Below are positions 7,788 through 14,920 of a DNA stretch of 22,880 nt, piece after piece (the first letter of the stretch is position 1; each line of letters begins with the position of its first letter). The notes beneath the pieces are model-generated. The model was not told where the DNA came from. It did no database searches and saw nothing but the letters and a program-made list of their open reading frames with translations. This DNA comes from Lachnospiraceae bacterium UBA3850 (GTDB lineage: Bacteria; Bacillota; Clostridia; Lachnospirales; Lachnospiraceae). The translations under genes were made by a program, and so were the position numbers. The DNA lies in NCBI GenBank assembly GCA_002392655.1, contig DGHK01000052.1, positions 46,935 to 69,814 on the forward strand, read 5' to 3'.

Positions 7788-7823
7788 TGCGGGAAATAGA
7801 TGAATCATAGTTGAACAAGAGGC
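7744..7823 (+). promoter_or_regulatory. Duplicated motif able to mask the ecfA ribosome binding site
   Basis: The 14-base sequence GTTGAACAAGAGGC occurs twice, at 7744-7757 and 7810-7823. The second copy contains the AAGAGG ribosome binding site of the gene starting at 7831. The segment 7765-7776 (GCC, then GG, then GTTCAAC) pairs with copy 1 in arm C of the upstream junction but could equally pair with copy 2. That alternative would bury the ribosome binding site. The duplication and the pairings are seen directly; a translational switch is inferred. Confidence 0.5.
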
Positions 7824-7830
7824 ATTTTTT

Positions 7831-9129
7831 ATGATTCCATATATAAAGATAAATCAACTTCATATGGAAGAGCTGCCGGGAAGTGAGATAAACCTTACCG
7901 GTTCAAAGGGCGATATCATAGGCATAACGGGTCTGAATGGAAGCGGCAAGACTACATTTGCGGGATATCTGGCTGGAATAAGGAGACCTTCTGAAATCGG
8001 AAGGATGATCATCTCCGGTCTGGATCCTTTTTCAGTGCTTGATCAGGATAAGCTGCGCAGGATGTGCGGAGTTGTCTATCAGGATCCCAGAACAGCCGTA
8101 GTTTTTGAACAGGTTGGAAGAGATTTGGTTTTTGGACCTGAAAATCAGGGCGTTGAGAAGAAGAAGATACTTAAGAGGGCAAAGTTCTATTCCAAGAGGC
8201 ATAGCTTAGGTAAAAAGACGGGCAGAAACTACAACATGCTAAGTGGTTCAGAACAGCAGAGAGCAGCTATTTCGGCTATTCTTATGATGCACAGCGATAT
8301 ACTGGTTATGGATGAACCTTTCAGCATGCAGGGTAGCGAGGATGCTCACAGATATATGAATATGGTAATAAACAGCGCACGTAAGAGAAATCAGACAGTT
8401 TTTGTTTTCTCTAAACAAAAGGAGATTCTTGAGCTGGCTGACAAGGTTTATGAGATGAGAGATGGTTCGCTGGTAGAGATAGATATTGAAGGGATGGAAT
8501 ATCGGAGTAGATATTCAACTTCGAAAGATGAGCTGGTAATTGAGAGATACATAAATGGCGGCGATCGAAAGGATGGAAACGGCATTAGTTTACATAATGT
8601 ATATTTCGGCTATGGAAAGAAGAGTATTATACGGGACATGTCTGTAAGATTTGAGGCTGGTTCTGCATATAGGATAAGAGGAGCTGCAGGATGTGGTAAG
8701 ACAACGCTTCTTCAGTTGATAGCCGGTCTTATAAATCCTGATGAGGGCGAGGTCTTCAACGGAGAGAATAAGAAAAAGAGTTATGTGTTCCAGTATCCTG
8801 AGGATGGATTTGTCGAAAGTGCTGTGATCGATGACGTTATGTTTGGTCCTATGAGTGAAGGCTTCCCTAAGAGTGAGGCTAGATCAATGGCTGAGTCGGT
8901 GCTCAGCTTTGTGGGAGTGAGAGAGGAGCTCTGGGGCAGATCTCCACTTGATCTTTCCATCGGAGAACAGAGACTTGTATCCATAGCAGGAGCGCTAGCA
9001 CTTAGTCCGGATTTTATTTTGATGGACGAGCCGTACGCAGGTCTGGATGTAAACAGCTGTAAGCATATAGAAAACATCATAAATGGTCTATGTGCAGAGG
9101 GTAAATGTATAATCACCGTTGAGGGATGA
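7831..9129 (+). CDS. ecfA: Fused two-domain ECF transporter ATPase (EcfA1-EcfA2 type)
   Basis: Energy-coupling-factor transporters import vitamins and metal ions; two ABC ATPases drive a shared EcfT subunit in the membrane. Here both ATPases are in one 432-residue chain. Domain 1 has Walker A GLNGSGKT (34-41), Q-loop YQDPRT, signature LSGSEQQRAA and Walker B ILVMDEP. Domain 2 has Walker A GAAGCGKT (284-291), signature LSIGEQR and Walker B FILMDEP (E400). The H-loop histidine is missing in both: domain 1 has FSK (K195) where TH is expected. Domain 2 stops after TVEG, exactly where that histidine would fall, about 40-60 residues short of a usual domain. No frameshifted continuation is visible. 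Two adjacent ATPase genes followed by ecfT and truA after rplQ is the common Firmicutes order, supporting the call. Confidence 0.9.
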   Translation: MIPYIKINQLHMEELPGSEINLTGSKGDIIGITGLNGSGKTTFAGYLAGIRRPSEIGRMIISGLDPFSVLDQDKLRRMCGVVYQDPRTAVVFEQVGRDLVFGPENQGVEKKKILKRAKFYSKRHSLGKKTGRNYNMLSGSEQQRAAISAILMMHSDILVMDEPFSMQGSEDAHRYMNMVINSARKRNQTVFVFSKQKEILELADKVYEMRDGSLVEIDIEGMEYRSRYSTSKDELVIERYINGGDRKDGNGISLHNVYFGYGKKSIIRDMSVRFEAGSAYRIRGAAGCGKTTLLQLIAGLINPDEGEVFNGENKKKSYVFQYPEDGFVESAVIDDVMFGPMSEGFPKSEARSMAESVLSFVGVREELWGRSPLDLSIGEQRLVSIAGALALSPDFILMDEPYAGLDVNSCKHIENIINGLCAEGKCIITVEG

Positions 9130-9136
9130 TATTTAA

Positions 9137-9847
9137 ATGAACGATAGAGATAGAAGACTGGGACAACTGAAAACCTATGATTCAAGAACGAAGCTTTACA
9201 TCCTTACCGGGTATCTAGTGATTACGCTTGTGACGTGGAAGGTGATTCCACTTCTTATTAGCTTTGTTATGATGCTTCTGATACTTTTTCTGTCCAAGGT
9301 TAGCTTTAAGAAGATAGCATTAACCTCGCTCAGTGCATTCGCACTCGAGCTTGTGATAGGTCTCTTGCTGGAGCTCTTGGTGTCAGTGAAGTGGGGACTG
9401 TATATTACATTTAAAATGCTTTGTTTTACTATGGTATTTAACGCGATAGTTTATACGATGGATCAGGCTGCAGTGCTCGATGCTCTTAGTAAGGGCTTTG
9501 GATTGGGAGCGAAGTGGTCAAAAAAAGTAAGTATTATGCTGAATTTTTTTCCGAGACTTTACAAGGAAAGACAGAGAGCTGTTAAGGCTCAGAAGGCGAG
9601 AGGAATAAGTGATACGCCGGTGAACGTCAGAACACTCATACATAGGCAGGTGATACTAACAATTCCGAATCTGAGGAGTGCGTATATCCGGTCTAAGAGG
9701 CAGAGCATGGCTATGGAGACCAGGGGATATACATCTGTTAAGAGGCGTTCATCTATTGTGGAGATGAAGTACACATGGGTTGATGATACGGTGCTAATCA
9801 TCATGGTTATTATGATACTAGCGGCGGTGCTTCTTATGATCATTTAA
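9137..9847 (+). CDS. ecfT: ECF transporter transmembrane subunit EcfT
   Basis: EcfT is the membrane scaffold linking the ATPases to exchangeable substrate-binding S components. The 236-residue protein has hydrophobic segments at about residues 21-55, 55-80, 85-105 and 215-236. The cytoplasmic coupling region carries the two paired motifs expected of the family: QKARG (ARG at 154-156) and METRG (TRG at 195-197, a variant of the usual ARG). It begins 7 bases after the ATPase stop, so it is coupled to it. No S-component gene is present here, which fits a shared, group II type ECF module. Confidence 0.93.
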   Translation: MNDRDRRLGQLKTYDSRTKLYILTGYLVITLVTWKVIPLLISFVMMLLILFLSKVSFKKIALTSLSAFALELVIGLLLELLVSVKWGLYITFKMLCFTMVFNAIVYTMDQAAVLDALSKGFGLGAKWSKKVSIMLNFFPRLYKERQRAVKAQKARGISDTPVNVRTLIHRQVILTIPNLRSAYIRSKRQSMAMETRGYTSVKRRSSIVEMKYTWVDDTVLIIMVIMILAAVLLMII

Positions 9848-9860
9848 TTGGAGAGACAAT

Positions 9861-10658
9861 ATGCGGATTCTTATGCGTGTTGCATATGACGGAACAGCCT
9901 ATAGCGGCTGGCAGCTTCAGCCAAATGCAGCAACAATCGAAGGAGAACTGAATAAGGCTCTTTTTGATCTCACCGGAGAGGAGATACAGGTTATCGGAGC
10001 AAGTCGTACCGATGCAGGAGTTCACTCTCTGGGAAATATATGTGTATTTGATTCAGATACCCAGATACCTGCGGAGAAGATATGCTACGCGCTTAATACG
10101 AGACTTCCTGAGGATATAAGGGTTACTCAGTCCCGGGAGGTAGACATAGATTTTCATCCAAGACATATTGATTCGGAAAAGACCTATGAATACAGGATAT
10201 GGAATGACAGATTTCCGAGCCCTGTGCTCAGTAGATACAGTCACTTCTCTTACAGAAGAATTGATATAGATAAAATGAGAGAGGCAGCTGAGCTTCTTGT
10301 GGGAGAACATGATTTTGGTGCATTTTGTTCGACGGGCTCGCAGGCTGAAACTACAGTCAGAACTATTTATAGGTTGGATGTGGTTGAAGAGTATTATAAA
10401 GACTATAAGGTAGATGTGTCTGATGATGAAAAAGAGGATGAATTAGACGGCTTCGGAAGGATGATAAAAATCCGCGTGACCGGTAGTGGATTCCTCTACA
10501 ACATGGTAAGGATAATAGCCGGTACGCTGCTTGATATCGGAACCGGGCTTTTAGAGGTTTCGGATATGGAAAAAGCGCTTAGTACTCATAACAGAGAGGA
10601 CGCAGGGCCGACAGCGCCTGCGTGCGGACTTACGATGATTGGGATAAGATATAAATAA
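9861..10658 (+). CDS. truA: tRNA pseudouridine(38-40) synthase TruA
   Basis: TruA converts uridines 38-40 of tRNA anticodon stems to pseudouridine. The 265-residue protein has the N-terminal RVAYDGTAYSGWQLQP, the catalytic motif GASRTDAGVHSLGN with D51 as nucleophile, the RxxxYRI-like segment KTYEYRIWN, and GSGFLYNMVRIIAGTLLDIG near the C-terminus. An acidic insertion (VDVSDDEKEDELDGFG, around residues 190-205) is longer than in many homologues. A TTGGAGAGA ribosome binding site precedes the ATG. Its place after ecfT is conserved in Firmicutes. Confidence 0.97.
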   Translation: MRILMRVAYDGTAYSGWQLQPNAATIEGELNKALFDLTGEEIQVIGASRTDAGVHSLGNICVFDSDTQIPAEKICYALNTRLPEDIRVTQSREVDIDFHPRHIDSEKTYEYRIWNDRFPSPVLSRYSHFSYRRIDIDKMREAAELLVGEHDFGAFCSTGSQAETTVRTIYRLDVVEEYYKDYKVDVSDDEKEDELDGFGRMIKIRVTGSGFLYNMVRIIAGTLLDIGTGLLEVSDMEKALSTHNREDAGPTAPACGLTMIGIRYK

Positions 10659-10695
10659 GATGCTTTTTACGAATATGTGTTAGGAGGTAGTTTTT

Positions 10696-12144
10696 ATGAT
10701 TTCGCTTATTGCTTCATTTGCTGCAATAATAATTGCATATCATACATTTGGAAAAGTTGCAGAGCGTGCATTTGCGCCGGATGACAGGGAAACTCCTGCA
10801 TACGCTATGAATGATGGCGTGGACTTTGTTCCTATGAAAAAATGGAAGGCCTTTCTGGTTGAACTGTTAAATATAGCCGGAACAGGTCCGATTTTCGGCG
10901 CTTTGATGGGTGCCTGCTTTGGCCCGGTGGTTTTCCTGTGGATAGTGTTCGGCGGAATTCTGGCAGGTGGTGTGCATGACTATATGGTCGGAATGATATC
11001 TGAACGTAATGAGGGAAAGTCTATCGCCGAATTATCAGGTATATATCTTGGAAGACACGCAAAGTGGCTGATGAGATTTTTCTCTATACTTCTGCTGGTC
11101 CTTACCGGTACAGTATTTGTTACCAGCCCTGCGGCTTTGATAGCTAACCTTACACCGTTTAAGAATGATGTGAATTTTTGGATAGCTATAATCCTTGTTT
11201 ATTATATCCTGGCTACACTTCTTCCGATAGATAAGCTGATCGGAAAGCTCTATCCGGTGTTTGGCGTAATTCTGATAATTATGGCATTTTCTATTGTGGG
11301 TGGAATTATATTTGGAGATTATAATATTCCGGAAATAAGCTTCCGGAATCTCCATCCAAAGGGTCTGCCTGTCTGGCCGTTTATGTTTGTTACTGTTGCC
11401 TGCGGTGCGATAAGTGGTTTCCATGCCACACAGGCTCCGATGATTTCCAAATGTATAGACTCGGAAAAGGCCGGAAGAGACGTATTTTATGGCGCTATGC
11501 TGAAGGAGTCTGCTATAGCTCTTGTATGGGCTGCGGCAGGTGTTGCATTTTACGGAACAACGGGTGGTCTGAATGAAGCCTTAGGAAAGCTTGGACAGTC
11601 AGGTACGGTATATGAGATATCAACCGGTATACTTGGAACCTTTGGTGGAATCCTGGCGATAATAGGAGTTGTTGTATGTCCTATAACTTCCGGTGATACA
11701 GCATTTAGAAGTGCCAGACTGATTCTTTCAGAGATAACACATCTGGATCAGAAGAAGATAAAAAACAGACTTATACTGACTATTCCAATGCTTCTTGTGG
11801 CAGGTGTACTTACAAAGCTTGGTTTCAACGTTCTCTGGCGTTACTTCTCATGGAGCAACCAGACACTTGCAATGATCACTCTCTGGGTTATAACCTCTTA
11901 TCTGCTCAGAAATAAAAAGAAGAAAAGAGTAAGCTTGATAAGTGCAGTTCCGGCAACCTTTATGACCGCGGTTTCTGTGACATATATACTTATAGCTGAC
12001 GAGGGCTTTAGATTCACGAAATCGGTTGCATATCCATCTGGAATAGGCTTCGCTATCGTGTGCTTCATAGGATATTTGATTGTATGCTATAAAGTTCAGC
12101 AAAAAAGAAATGCCCGTAAGGAAAGTGAAAGAAGTAATCCTTGA
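10696..12144 (+). CDS. cstA: CstA-family carbon starvation / pyruvate-peptide transporter
   Basis: CstA-family proteins are multi-pass cytoplasmic-membrane carriers linked to uptake of peptides or pyruvate under carbon limitation. The 482-residue product has about a dozen hydrophobic segments and family stretches such as LLNIAGTGPIFGALMGACFG (around residue 56), GGVHDYMVGMISERNEG and the gated-core segment VVCPITSGDTAFRSARLI. It is shorter than the roughly 700-residue E. coli CstA, as is common for the Firmicutes form. TAGGAGGTAG precedes the ATG. The 37-base gap from truA suggests co-transcription. Its TGA stop lies inside the -35 box of the rplM promoter. The substrate cannot be told from sequence. 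Confidence 0.92.
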   Translation: MISLIASFAAIIIAYHTFGKVAERAFAPDDRETPAYAMNDGVDFVPMKKWKAFLVELLNIAGTGPIFGALMGACFGPVVFLWIVFGGILAGGVHDYMVGMISERNEGKSIAELSGIYLGRHAKWLMRFFSILLLVLTGTVFVTSPAALIANLTPFKNDVNFWIAIILVYYILATLLPIDKLIGKLYPVFGVILIIMAFSIVGGIIFGDYNIPEISFRNLHPKGLPVWPFMFVTVACGAISGFHATQAPMISKCIDSEKAGRDVFYGAMLKESAIALVWAAAGVAFYGTTGGLNEALGKLGQSGTVYEISTGILGTFGGILAIIGVVVCPITSGDTAFRSARLILSEITHLDQKKIKNRLILTIPMLLVAGVLTKLGFNVLWRYFSWSNQTLAMITLWVITSYLLRNKKKKRVSLISAVPATFMTAVSVTYILIADEGFRFTKSVAYPSGIGFAIVCFIGYLIVCYKVQQKRNARKESERSNP

Positions 12145-12169
12145 CAAGGCTTATGGTTTGGGGTACAAT
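12141..12169 (+). promoter_or_regulatory. Near-consensus housekeeping promoter of rplM-rpsI
   Basis: A perfect -35 TTGACA (12141-12146) and a -10 TACAAT (12164-12169) are separated by exactly 17 bases. The -35 box overlaps the cstA stop codon (12142-12144). Transcription would start near 12176, leaving a leader of about 175 bases before rplM. Confidence 0.88.
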
Positions 12170-12180
12170 ACATTTCTGTG

Positions 12181-12344
12181 ACCGTAGATAAATGGAGCTG
12201 AAACCGGTGAGACTGGAAGCGGCCCGGACATCCGCAGTGAGTCAGGCACCTGAGTAAGCTACTCTGCAATTATCGGAAGGTAGTAATCCGATACGGTTTA
12301 TGCAGACGAGTCGGATAGCCGCGAGGTTATCTAAAGTAAGGAGG
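12181..12344 (+). promoter_or_regulatory. Structured 5' leader of rplM (L13 leader candidate)
   Basis: Successive helices fill the leader. They are CCGGT/ACTGG (12204-12216), GCGG/CCGC (12219-12235), TCAGG/CCTGA (12242-12253), CTGCA (12264-12268) with TGCAG (12301-12305) enclosing ATCGGA/TCCGAT (12272-12292), and a 7-pair hairpin GATAGCC/GGTTATC (12314-12331). The last one has a GCGA tetraloop and sits 8 bases before the AAGGAGG of rplM. L13 leader RNAs are known in Firmicutes for L13 autoregulation; this one is longer than the Bacillus form and its homology to it is unproven. Part of it (12204-12253) resembles cobalamin-riboswitch boxes but lacks much of that fold. Confidence 0.6.
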
Positions 12345-12352
12345 AACAAAAG

Positions 12353-12787
12353 ATGAAGAGCTATATGGCTAGCGCATCAACCATTGAAAGAAAATGGTAT
12401 GTAGTTGATGCAGAGGGACAGACACTTGGACGTCTTGCATCAGAAATCGCAAAGGTGTTAAGAGGAAAGAATAAGCCTACTTACACACCGCACATTGACA
12501 CAGGTGACTATGTAATAGTTATCAATGCTGAGAAGATTAAAGTTTCCGGAAACAAGCTGAATGACAAGGTTTACTATCATCATTCAGGATATGTTGGAGG
12601 AATCAAGTCAGCTACTCTTAAGGAGAAGCTTGAGAAGAAGCCTACATTTGTTCTTGAGCATGCAGTAAAGGGAATGCTTCCTAAGGGACCTCTTGGAAGA
12701 CAGATGTACAAGAAGCTTTTTGTATATGCAGGACCGGATCATAAGCACCAGGCACAGAAGCCTGAAGAGCTTAAGATCAAGTACTAG
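12353..12787 (+). CDS. rplM: 50S ribosomal protein L13
   Basis: L13 is an early-assembly protein of the large subunit. The 144-residue product has [20 protein letters not shown] near the N-terminus, [30 protein letters not shown], and the signature [20 protein letters not shown] near residue 105. The start at 12353 has AAGGAGG upstream; a downstream ATG at M5 is less well placed. It forms a two-gene operon with rpsI, as in most bacteria, under its own promoter. Confidence 0.98.
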   Translation: MKSYMASASTIERKWYVVDAEGQTLGRLASEIAKVLRGKNKPTYTPHIDTGDYVIVINAEKIKVSGNKLNDKVYYHHSGYVGGIKSATLKEKLEKKPTFVLEHAVKGMLPKGPLGRQMYKKLFVYAGPDHKHQAQKPEELKIKY

Positions 12788-12804
12788 GATAGGAGGGAAC
12801 TTAA

Positions 12805-13200
12805 ATGGCTAAGAGTACAAGATATTACGGAACAGGTAGAAGAAAAAGTTCTGTTGCTCGTGTTTATGTAACACCGGGTAGTGGTAAGATCACAGTTAAC
12901 AAGAAGGATATCGAGGACTATTTCGGACTTGAGACACTCAAGGTTATCGTTAGACAGCCTTTTGCTGTAACAGGTACGGAAGGAAAGTATGATGTTCTTG
13001 TAAACGTATATGGTGGTGGATTCACAGGTCAGGCTGGAGCTATCAGACATGGTATCTCAAGAGCTCTTTCAACAGCTGATGAAGAATTCAGACCTCTTCT
13101 TAAGAAGGCAGGATATCTCACAAGAGATCCTCGTATGAAGGAGAGAAAGAAGTACGGACTCAAGGGAGCACGTCGTGCACCACAGTTCTCAAAGAGATAA
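12805..13200 (+). CDS. rpsI: 30S ribosomal protein S9
   Basis: S9 lies in the small-subunit head and its C-terminal tail touches P-site tRNA. The 131-residue product has [20 protein letters not shown] at the start, [19 protein letters not shown] in the middle, and ends with the classic basic tail [26 protein letters not shown] precedes the ATG. It is 17 bases after rplM. Confidence 0.98.
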   Translation: MAKSTRYYGTGRRKSSVARVYVTPGSGKITVNKKDIEDYFGLETLKVIVRQPFAVTGTEGKYDVLVNVYGGGFTGQAGAIRHGISRALSTADEEFRPLLKKAGYLTRDPRMKERKKYGLKGARRAPQFSKR

Positions 13201-13289
13201 GGTATTGTTGCGAATACAGAAAATCAAAACCGGTGTGCAAGTTTACTTGCAAACACCGGTTTTTGCTTTTCTGGATTCGCAACAATACC
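13201..13289 (+). terminator. Nested double-palindrome terminator after rpsI
   Basis: The inner hairpin is a strong terminator. AAAACCGGTGT (13226-13236) pairs with ACACCGGTTTT (13253-13263), extended by GCAAG/CTTGC around loop TTTA, and T residues follow. A perfect 15-base outer palindrome encloses it: GGTATTGTTGCGAAT (13201-13215) and ATTCGCAACAATACC (13275-13289). The outer arm begins at the base directly after the rpsI stop codon. Confidence 0.9.
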
Positions 13290-13311
13290 GCATTTATTAT
13301 AGAATAATGTA

Positions 13312-13340
13312 TTGACATATATTTATATTTAAGTTAAATT
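13312..13340 (+). promoter_or_regulatory. Promoter of the ToxIN-like locus
   Basis: TTGACA (13312-13317), a 17-base AT-rich spacer and TAAATT (13335-13340) make a near-consensus housekeeping promoter. Transcription would begin around 13347, some 13 bases before the first antitoxin repeat, the layout expected of type III toxin-antitoxin loci. Confidence 0.85.
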
Positions 13341-13359
13341 GTAATTGAGAGAAATCTTT

Positions 13360-13431
13360 GGTGTCCCACTACCATTAAAAGGTGGATTATCAATGGGTGT
13401 TCCGCCACCATTAAGGGCGAATTATGATGAA
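13360..13431 (+). ncRNA. toxI: ToxI-like antitoxin RNA: two tandem 36-nt repeats
   Basis: Two adjoining units start at 13360 and 13396, exactly 36 bases apart, with no spacer. Both begin GGTGT and share ACCATTAA at unit positions 12-19. In each, GGT (positions 1-3) can pair with ACC (12-14), and a second stem crosses it: CACT with GGTG in unit 1, CGCC with GGCG in unit 2. That second stem is supported by a compensatory change (A-U to G-C) and by U-G to C-G. The crossing stems make an H-type pseudoknot, as in ToxI. From memory, the Pectobacterium ToxI unit starts GGTGATTTGCTACCTTTAAG; spacing and core (GGTG, CTACC, TTAA) match unit 1 closely. Each processed unit would bind and inhibit one toxin molecule. 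Confidence 0.85.
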
Positions 13432-13465
13432 TGAGTAAGGAGATAGCTCCTTACTCATTGTTTTT
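13430..13465 (+). terminator. Intrinsic terminator between antitoxin repeats and toxin gene
   Basis: AATGAGTAAGGAG (13430-13442) pairs perfectly with CTCCTTACTCATT (13447-13459) around loop ATAG, followed by GTTTTT. In type III systems a leaky terminator here keeps antitoxin RNA in large excess over toxin mRNA. An in-frame ATG at 13431 lies in this hairpin and is not the toxin start. Confidence 0.92.
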
Positions 13466-13478
13466 AAAGGGGGTATTG

Positions 13479-13976
13479 ATGAATTTATTCTTTTATGACG
13501 TGGATCCAGCGTATGTAAAGTATTTAAAGGATGCTGAAATCAAAAAAAGAGGCTTCACTCGTGTCCCGGATATTGAGTATCGAAATGAAAAAAAGATGGT
13601 ATGCGGTGTTGTTCTGATTGTGAATGGATATAAATACTATGTTCCGATTTCATCATATAAAAAGAAGCAGGATAATAATCTTTTGATCGTTTTGGAAGAT
13701 GATAATTATAATAAAGTGAAAGGATCACTCAGATTTAATTATATGTTCCCGATTTTGGATAAATGCATAAAACGACGAGAGTTTTCGGAAGAATCGTCTG
13801 GAAGGGCTGAGTTTCTTCGTCGTCAATGGGTTTATTGTAATTCCATTGAAAGGGATATTATTATTATGGCAGAAAAAACATATAATGACGTTGTAAAAGG
13901 TGAAGATAAAGTATTGGTAAATAATTCTTGCGATTTTAAATATCTTGAAGAGTTAGCGAGCAAATATAAAAAATAA
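13479..13976 (+). CDS. toxN: ToxN/AbiQ-family type III toxin (endoribonuclease)
   Basis: ToxN-type toxins are RNases that cut cellular mRNA and the antitoxin repeat precursor, and cause abortive infection or persistence when the antitoxin is lost. The start at 13479 gives 165 residues, close to the roughly 170 of ToxN, with an AAAGGGGG ribosome binding site just past the terminator. The N-terminus FFYDVDPAYVKYLKDAE aligns by eye with the FYxxxxxYIKYLK start of ToxN. CGVVLIVNGYKYYVPISSYK (42-61) matches the ToxN block IGVVLEIxGHKYLAPLTSPK, with S58/S59 over the active-site Thr-Ser. LRFNYMFPI matches LKFMIPI. The C-terminus NSCDFKYLEELASKYKK matches GTCDFxxLEEKY. The alignment is from memory, but several blocks agree in order and the genetic layout is diagnostic. 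Confidence 0.9.
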   Translation: MNLFFYDVDPAYVKYLKDAEIKKRGFTRVPDIEYRNEKKMVCGVVLIVNGYKYYVPISSYKKKQDNNLLIVLEDDNYNKVKGSLRFNYMFPILDKCIKRREFSEESSGRAEFLRRQWVYCNSIERDIIIMAEKTYNDVVKGEDKVLVNNSCDFKYLEELASKYKK

Positions 13977-14075
13977 TTATAATAGATAGTAGTTATAATA
14001 TGTAATATAATTTTGTTTGATATTCGTTGAGTAAGGTATATTGTAGTTGAGTTGAGAGATTATTCAAAGTACTTC

Positions 14076-14104
14076 TTTACTTTAAAGCGATAAAGTGATA
14101 TACT
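14076..14104 (+). promoter_or_regulatory. Promoter of the zinc-ribbon membrane protein gene
   Basis: TTTACT (14076-14081) and TATACT (14099-14104) are separated by exactly 17 bases, 34 bases before the start codon at 14139. The rest of the 162-base gap after the toxin gene is AT-rich with no gene or strong hairpin. Confidence 0.7.
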
Positions 14105-14138
14105 ACATAAGTCTTATAATTATTAGGGAGAATTAGGT

Positions 14139-14894
14139 ATGTTTTGCAATAAATGTGGATCTGAAAATCCTGATAATGGCGAGTATTGCTGGAAATGCGG
14201 ACAGAAGCTTTATCACGGAGAAGTAAAAAAGAAATCTAAGTCTTTTGAATATGAGGGATTCCAAAGTGGAGGAAAACTTAGTGCTGTATCGTTGTGTTTT
14301 ATAGTGATTGGAATTCTTCTTGTTTTCAGAATGATAATAGTCCAAGGGATTATAGTTCCGAAGTATATGGATAAGCTGGAATCGGAGACAAGTAAGTATA
14401 TGAGTAATTCCTATGATAATGATCTGTCTGCTTGGGTTCATAATGAAAATTATCCTGATGAATATGTTGAGAATCCTGTTGAATTCAAAAATGAAGTCAG
14501 AGAAGTTTTTTTGGATGATGAAGGAAATGCAGGATATGCTCCTCTAATTGCTTATGGACTTGCCGTTTTGATTTGTGTCGCTCTGTTGATAGACAGATAT
14601 GTGCATGGCGGCTTCGTATGGGGTGGATTTATCATATTTTTAGTGGTGAATCTCGTCGGTATTGCACTTGATTGTTATTTACTGGGACATTATTTTGATT
14701 TTCTGGATGGATCTACAAATATAACTTTTGGTGGATATTCAGATCTGTCATTAGAGGGATATAAGACGATGGAAGAATCATCATTTATATTTATGATCAT
14801 AGCGTTAGTAGCTACAGTAGCAGCATATATACTGGTTAATAAGAAAACTAAGTGGATTAATAATACTAAGAAAAAAAATATCCAGTCGTTTTAA
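14139..14894 (+). CDS. Zinc-ribbon membrane protein of unknown function
   Basis: The 251-residue protein opens with a compact zinc ribbon, MFCNKCGSENPDNGEYCWKC, whose CNKC and CWKC pairs (C3, C6, C17, C20) can hold one zinc ion. Hydrophobic segments follow at about 47-70, 133-150, 157-182 and 214-233, so it is likely an integral membrane protein with a cytoplasmic zinc ribbon. Between the first two segments lies an acidic, Tyr/Asn-rich stretch of about 60 residues. Such zinc-ribbon plus membrane proteins are common in Clostridia and mostly uncharacterised. It has its own promoter and a GGGAG ribosome binding site. The DAHP synthase gene follows after 26 bases and may be co-transcribed. No function is proposed. 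Confidence 0.85.
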   Translation: MFCNKCGSENPDNGEYCWKCGQKLYHGEVKKKSKSFEYEGFQSGGKLSAVSLCFIVIGILLVFRMIIVQGIIVPKYMDKLESETSKYMSNSYDNDLSAWVHNENYPDEYVENPVEFKNEVREVFLDDEGNAGYAPLIAYGLAVLICVALLIDRYVHGGFVWGGFIIFLVVNLVGIALDCYLLGHYFDFLDGSTNITFGGYSDLSLEGYKTMEESSFIFMIIALVATVAAYILVNKKTKWINNTKKKNIQSF

Positions 14895-14920
14895 TATAGA
14901 TATACAAGGAGGAAAACAAT

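Noticed and set aside
9130..9136. Frameshift joining the ECF ATPase to a longer C-terminus
   Set aside because: No other frame downstream of 9129 continues an ABC domain; ecfT starts at once in its own frame with a good N-terminus.
12200..12260. Cobalamin riboswitch upstream of rplM
   Set aside because: The boxes are only partly matched, the internal arms are missing, and regulation of L13 by B12 has no precedent that I know. Kept only as a point to check.
13360..13431. 36-nt direct repeats as a possible CRISPR array
   Set aside because: The units abut with no spacers, differ from each other, and are followed by a terminator and a toxin gene; no cas genes are present.
13393..13434. Short reading frame with Pro-Pro-Pro (MGVPPPLRANYDE) before the terminator, suggesting a leader-peptide attenuator
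   Set aside because: The same bases form the second of two 36-nt repeats with a covarying pseudoknot, which explains the region better as antitoxin RNA.
13431..13478. Upstream in-frame ATG extending the toxin by 16 residues
   Set aside because: It lies inside the perfect terminator hairpin and lacks a ribosome binding site. The ATG at 13479 has AAAGGGGG upstream and gives the normal ToxN start.
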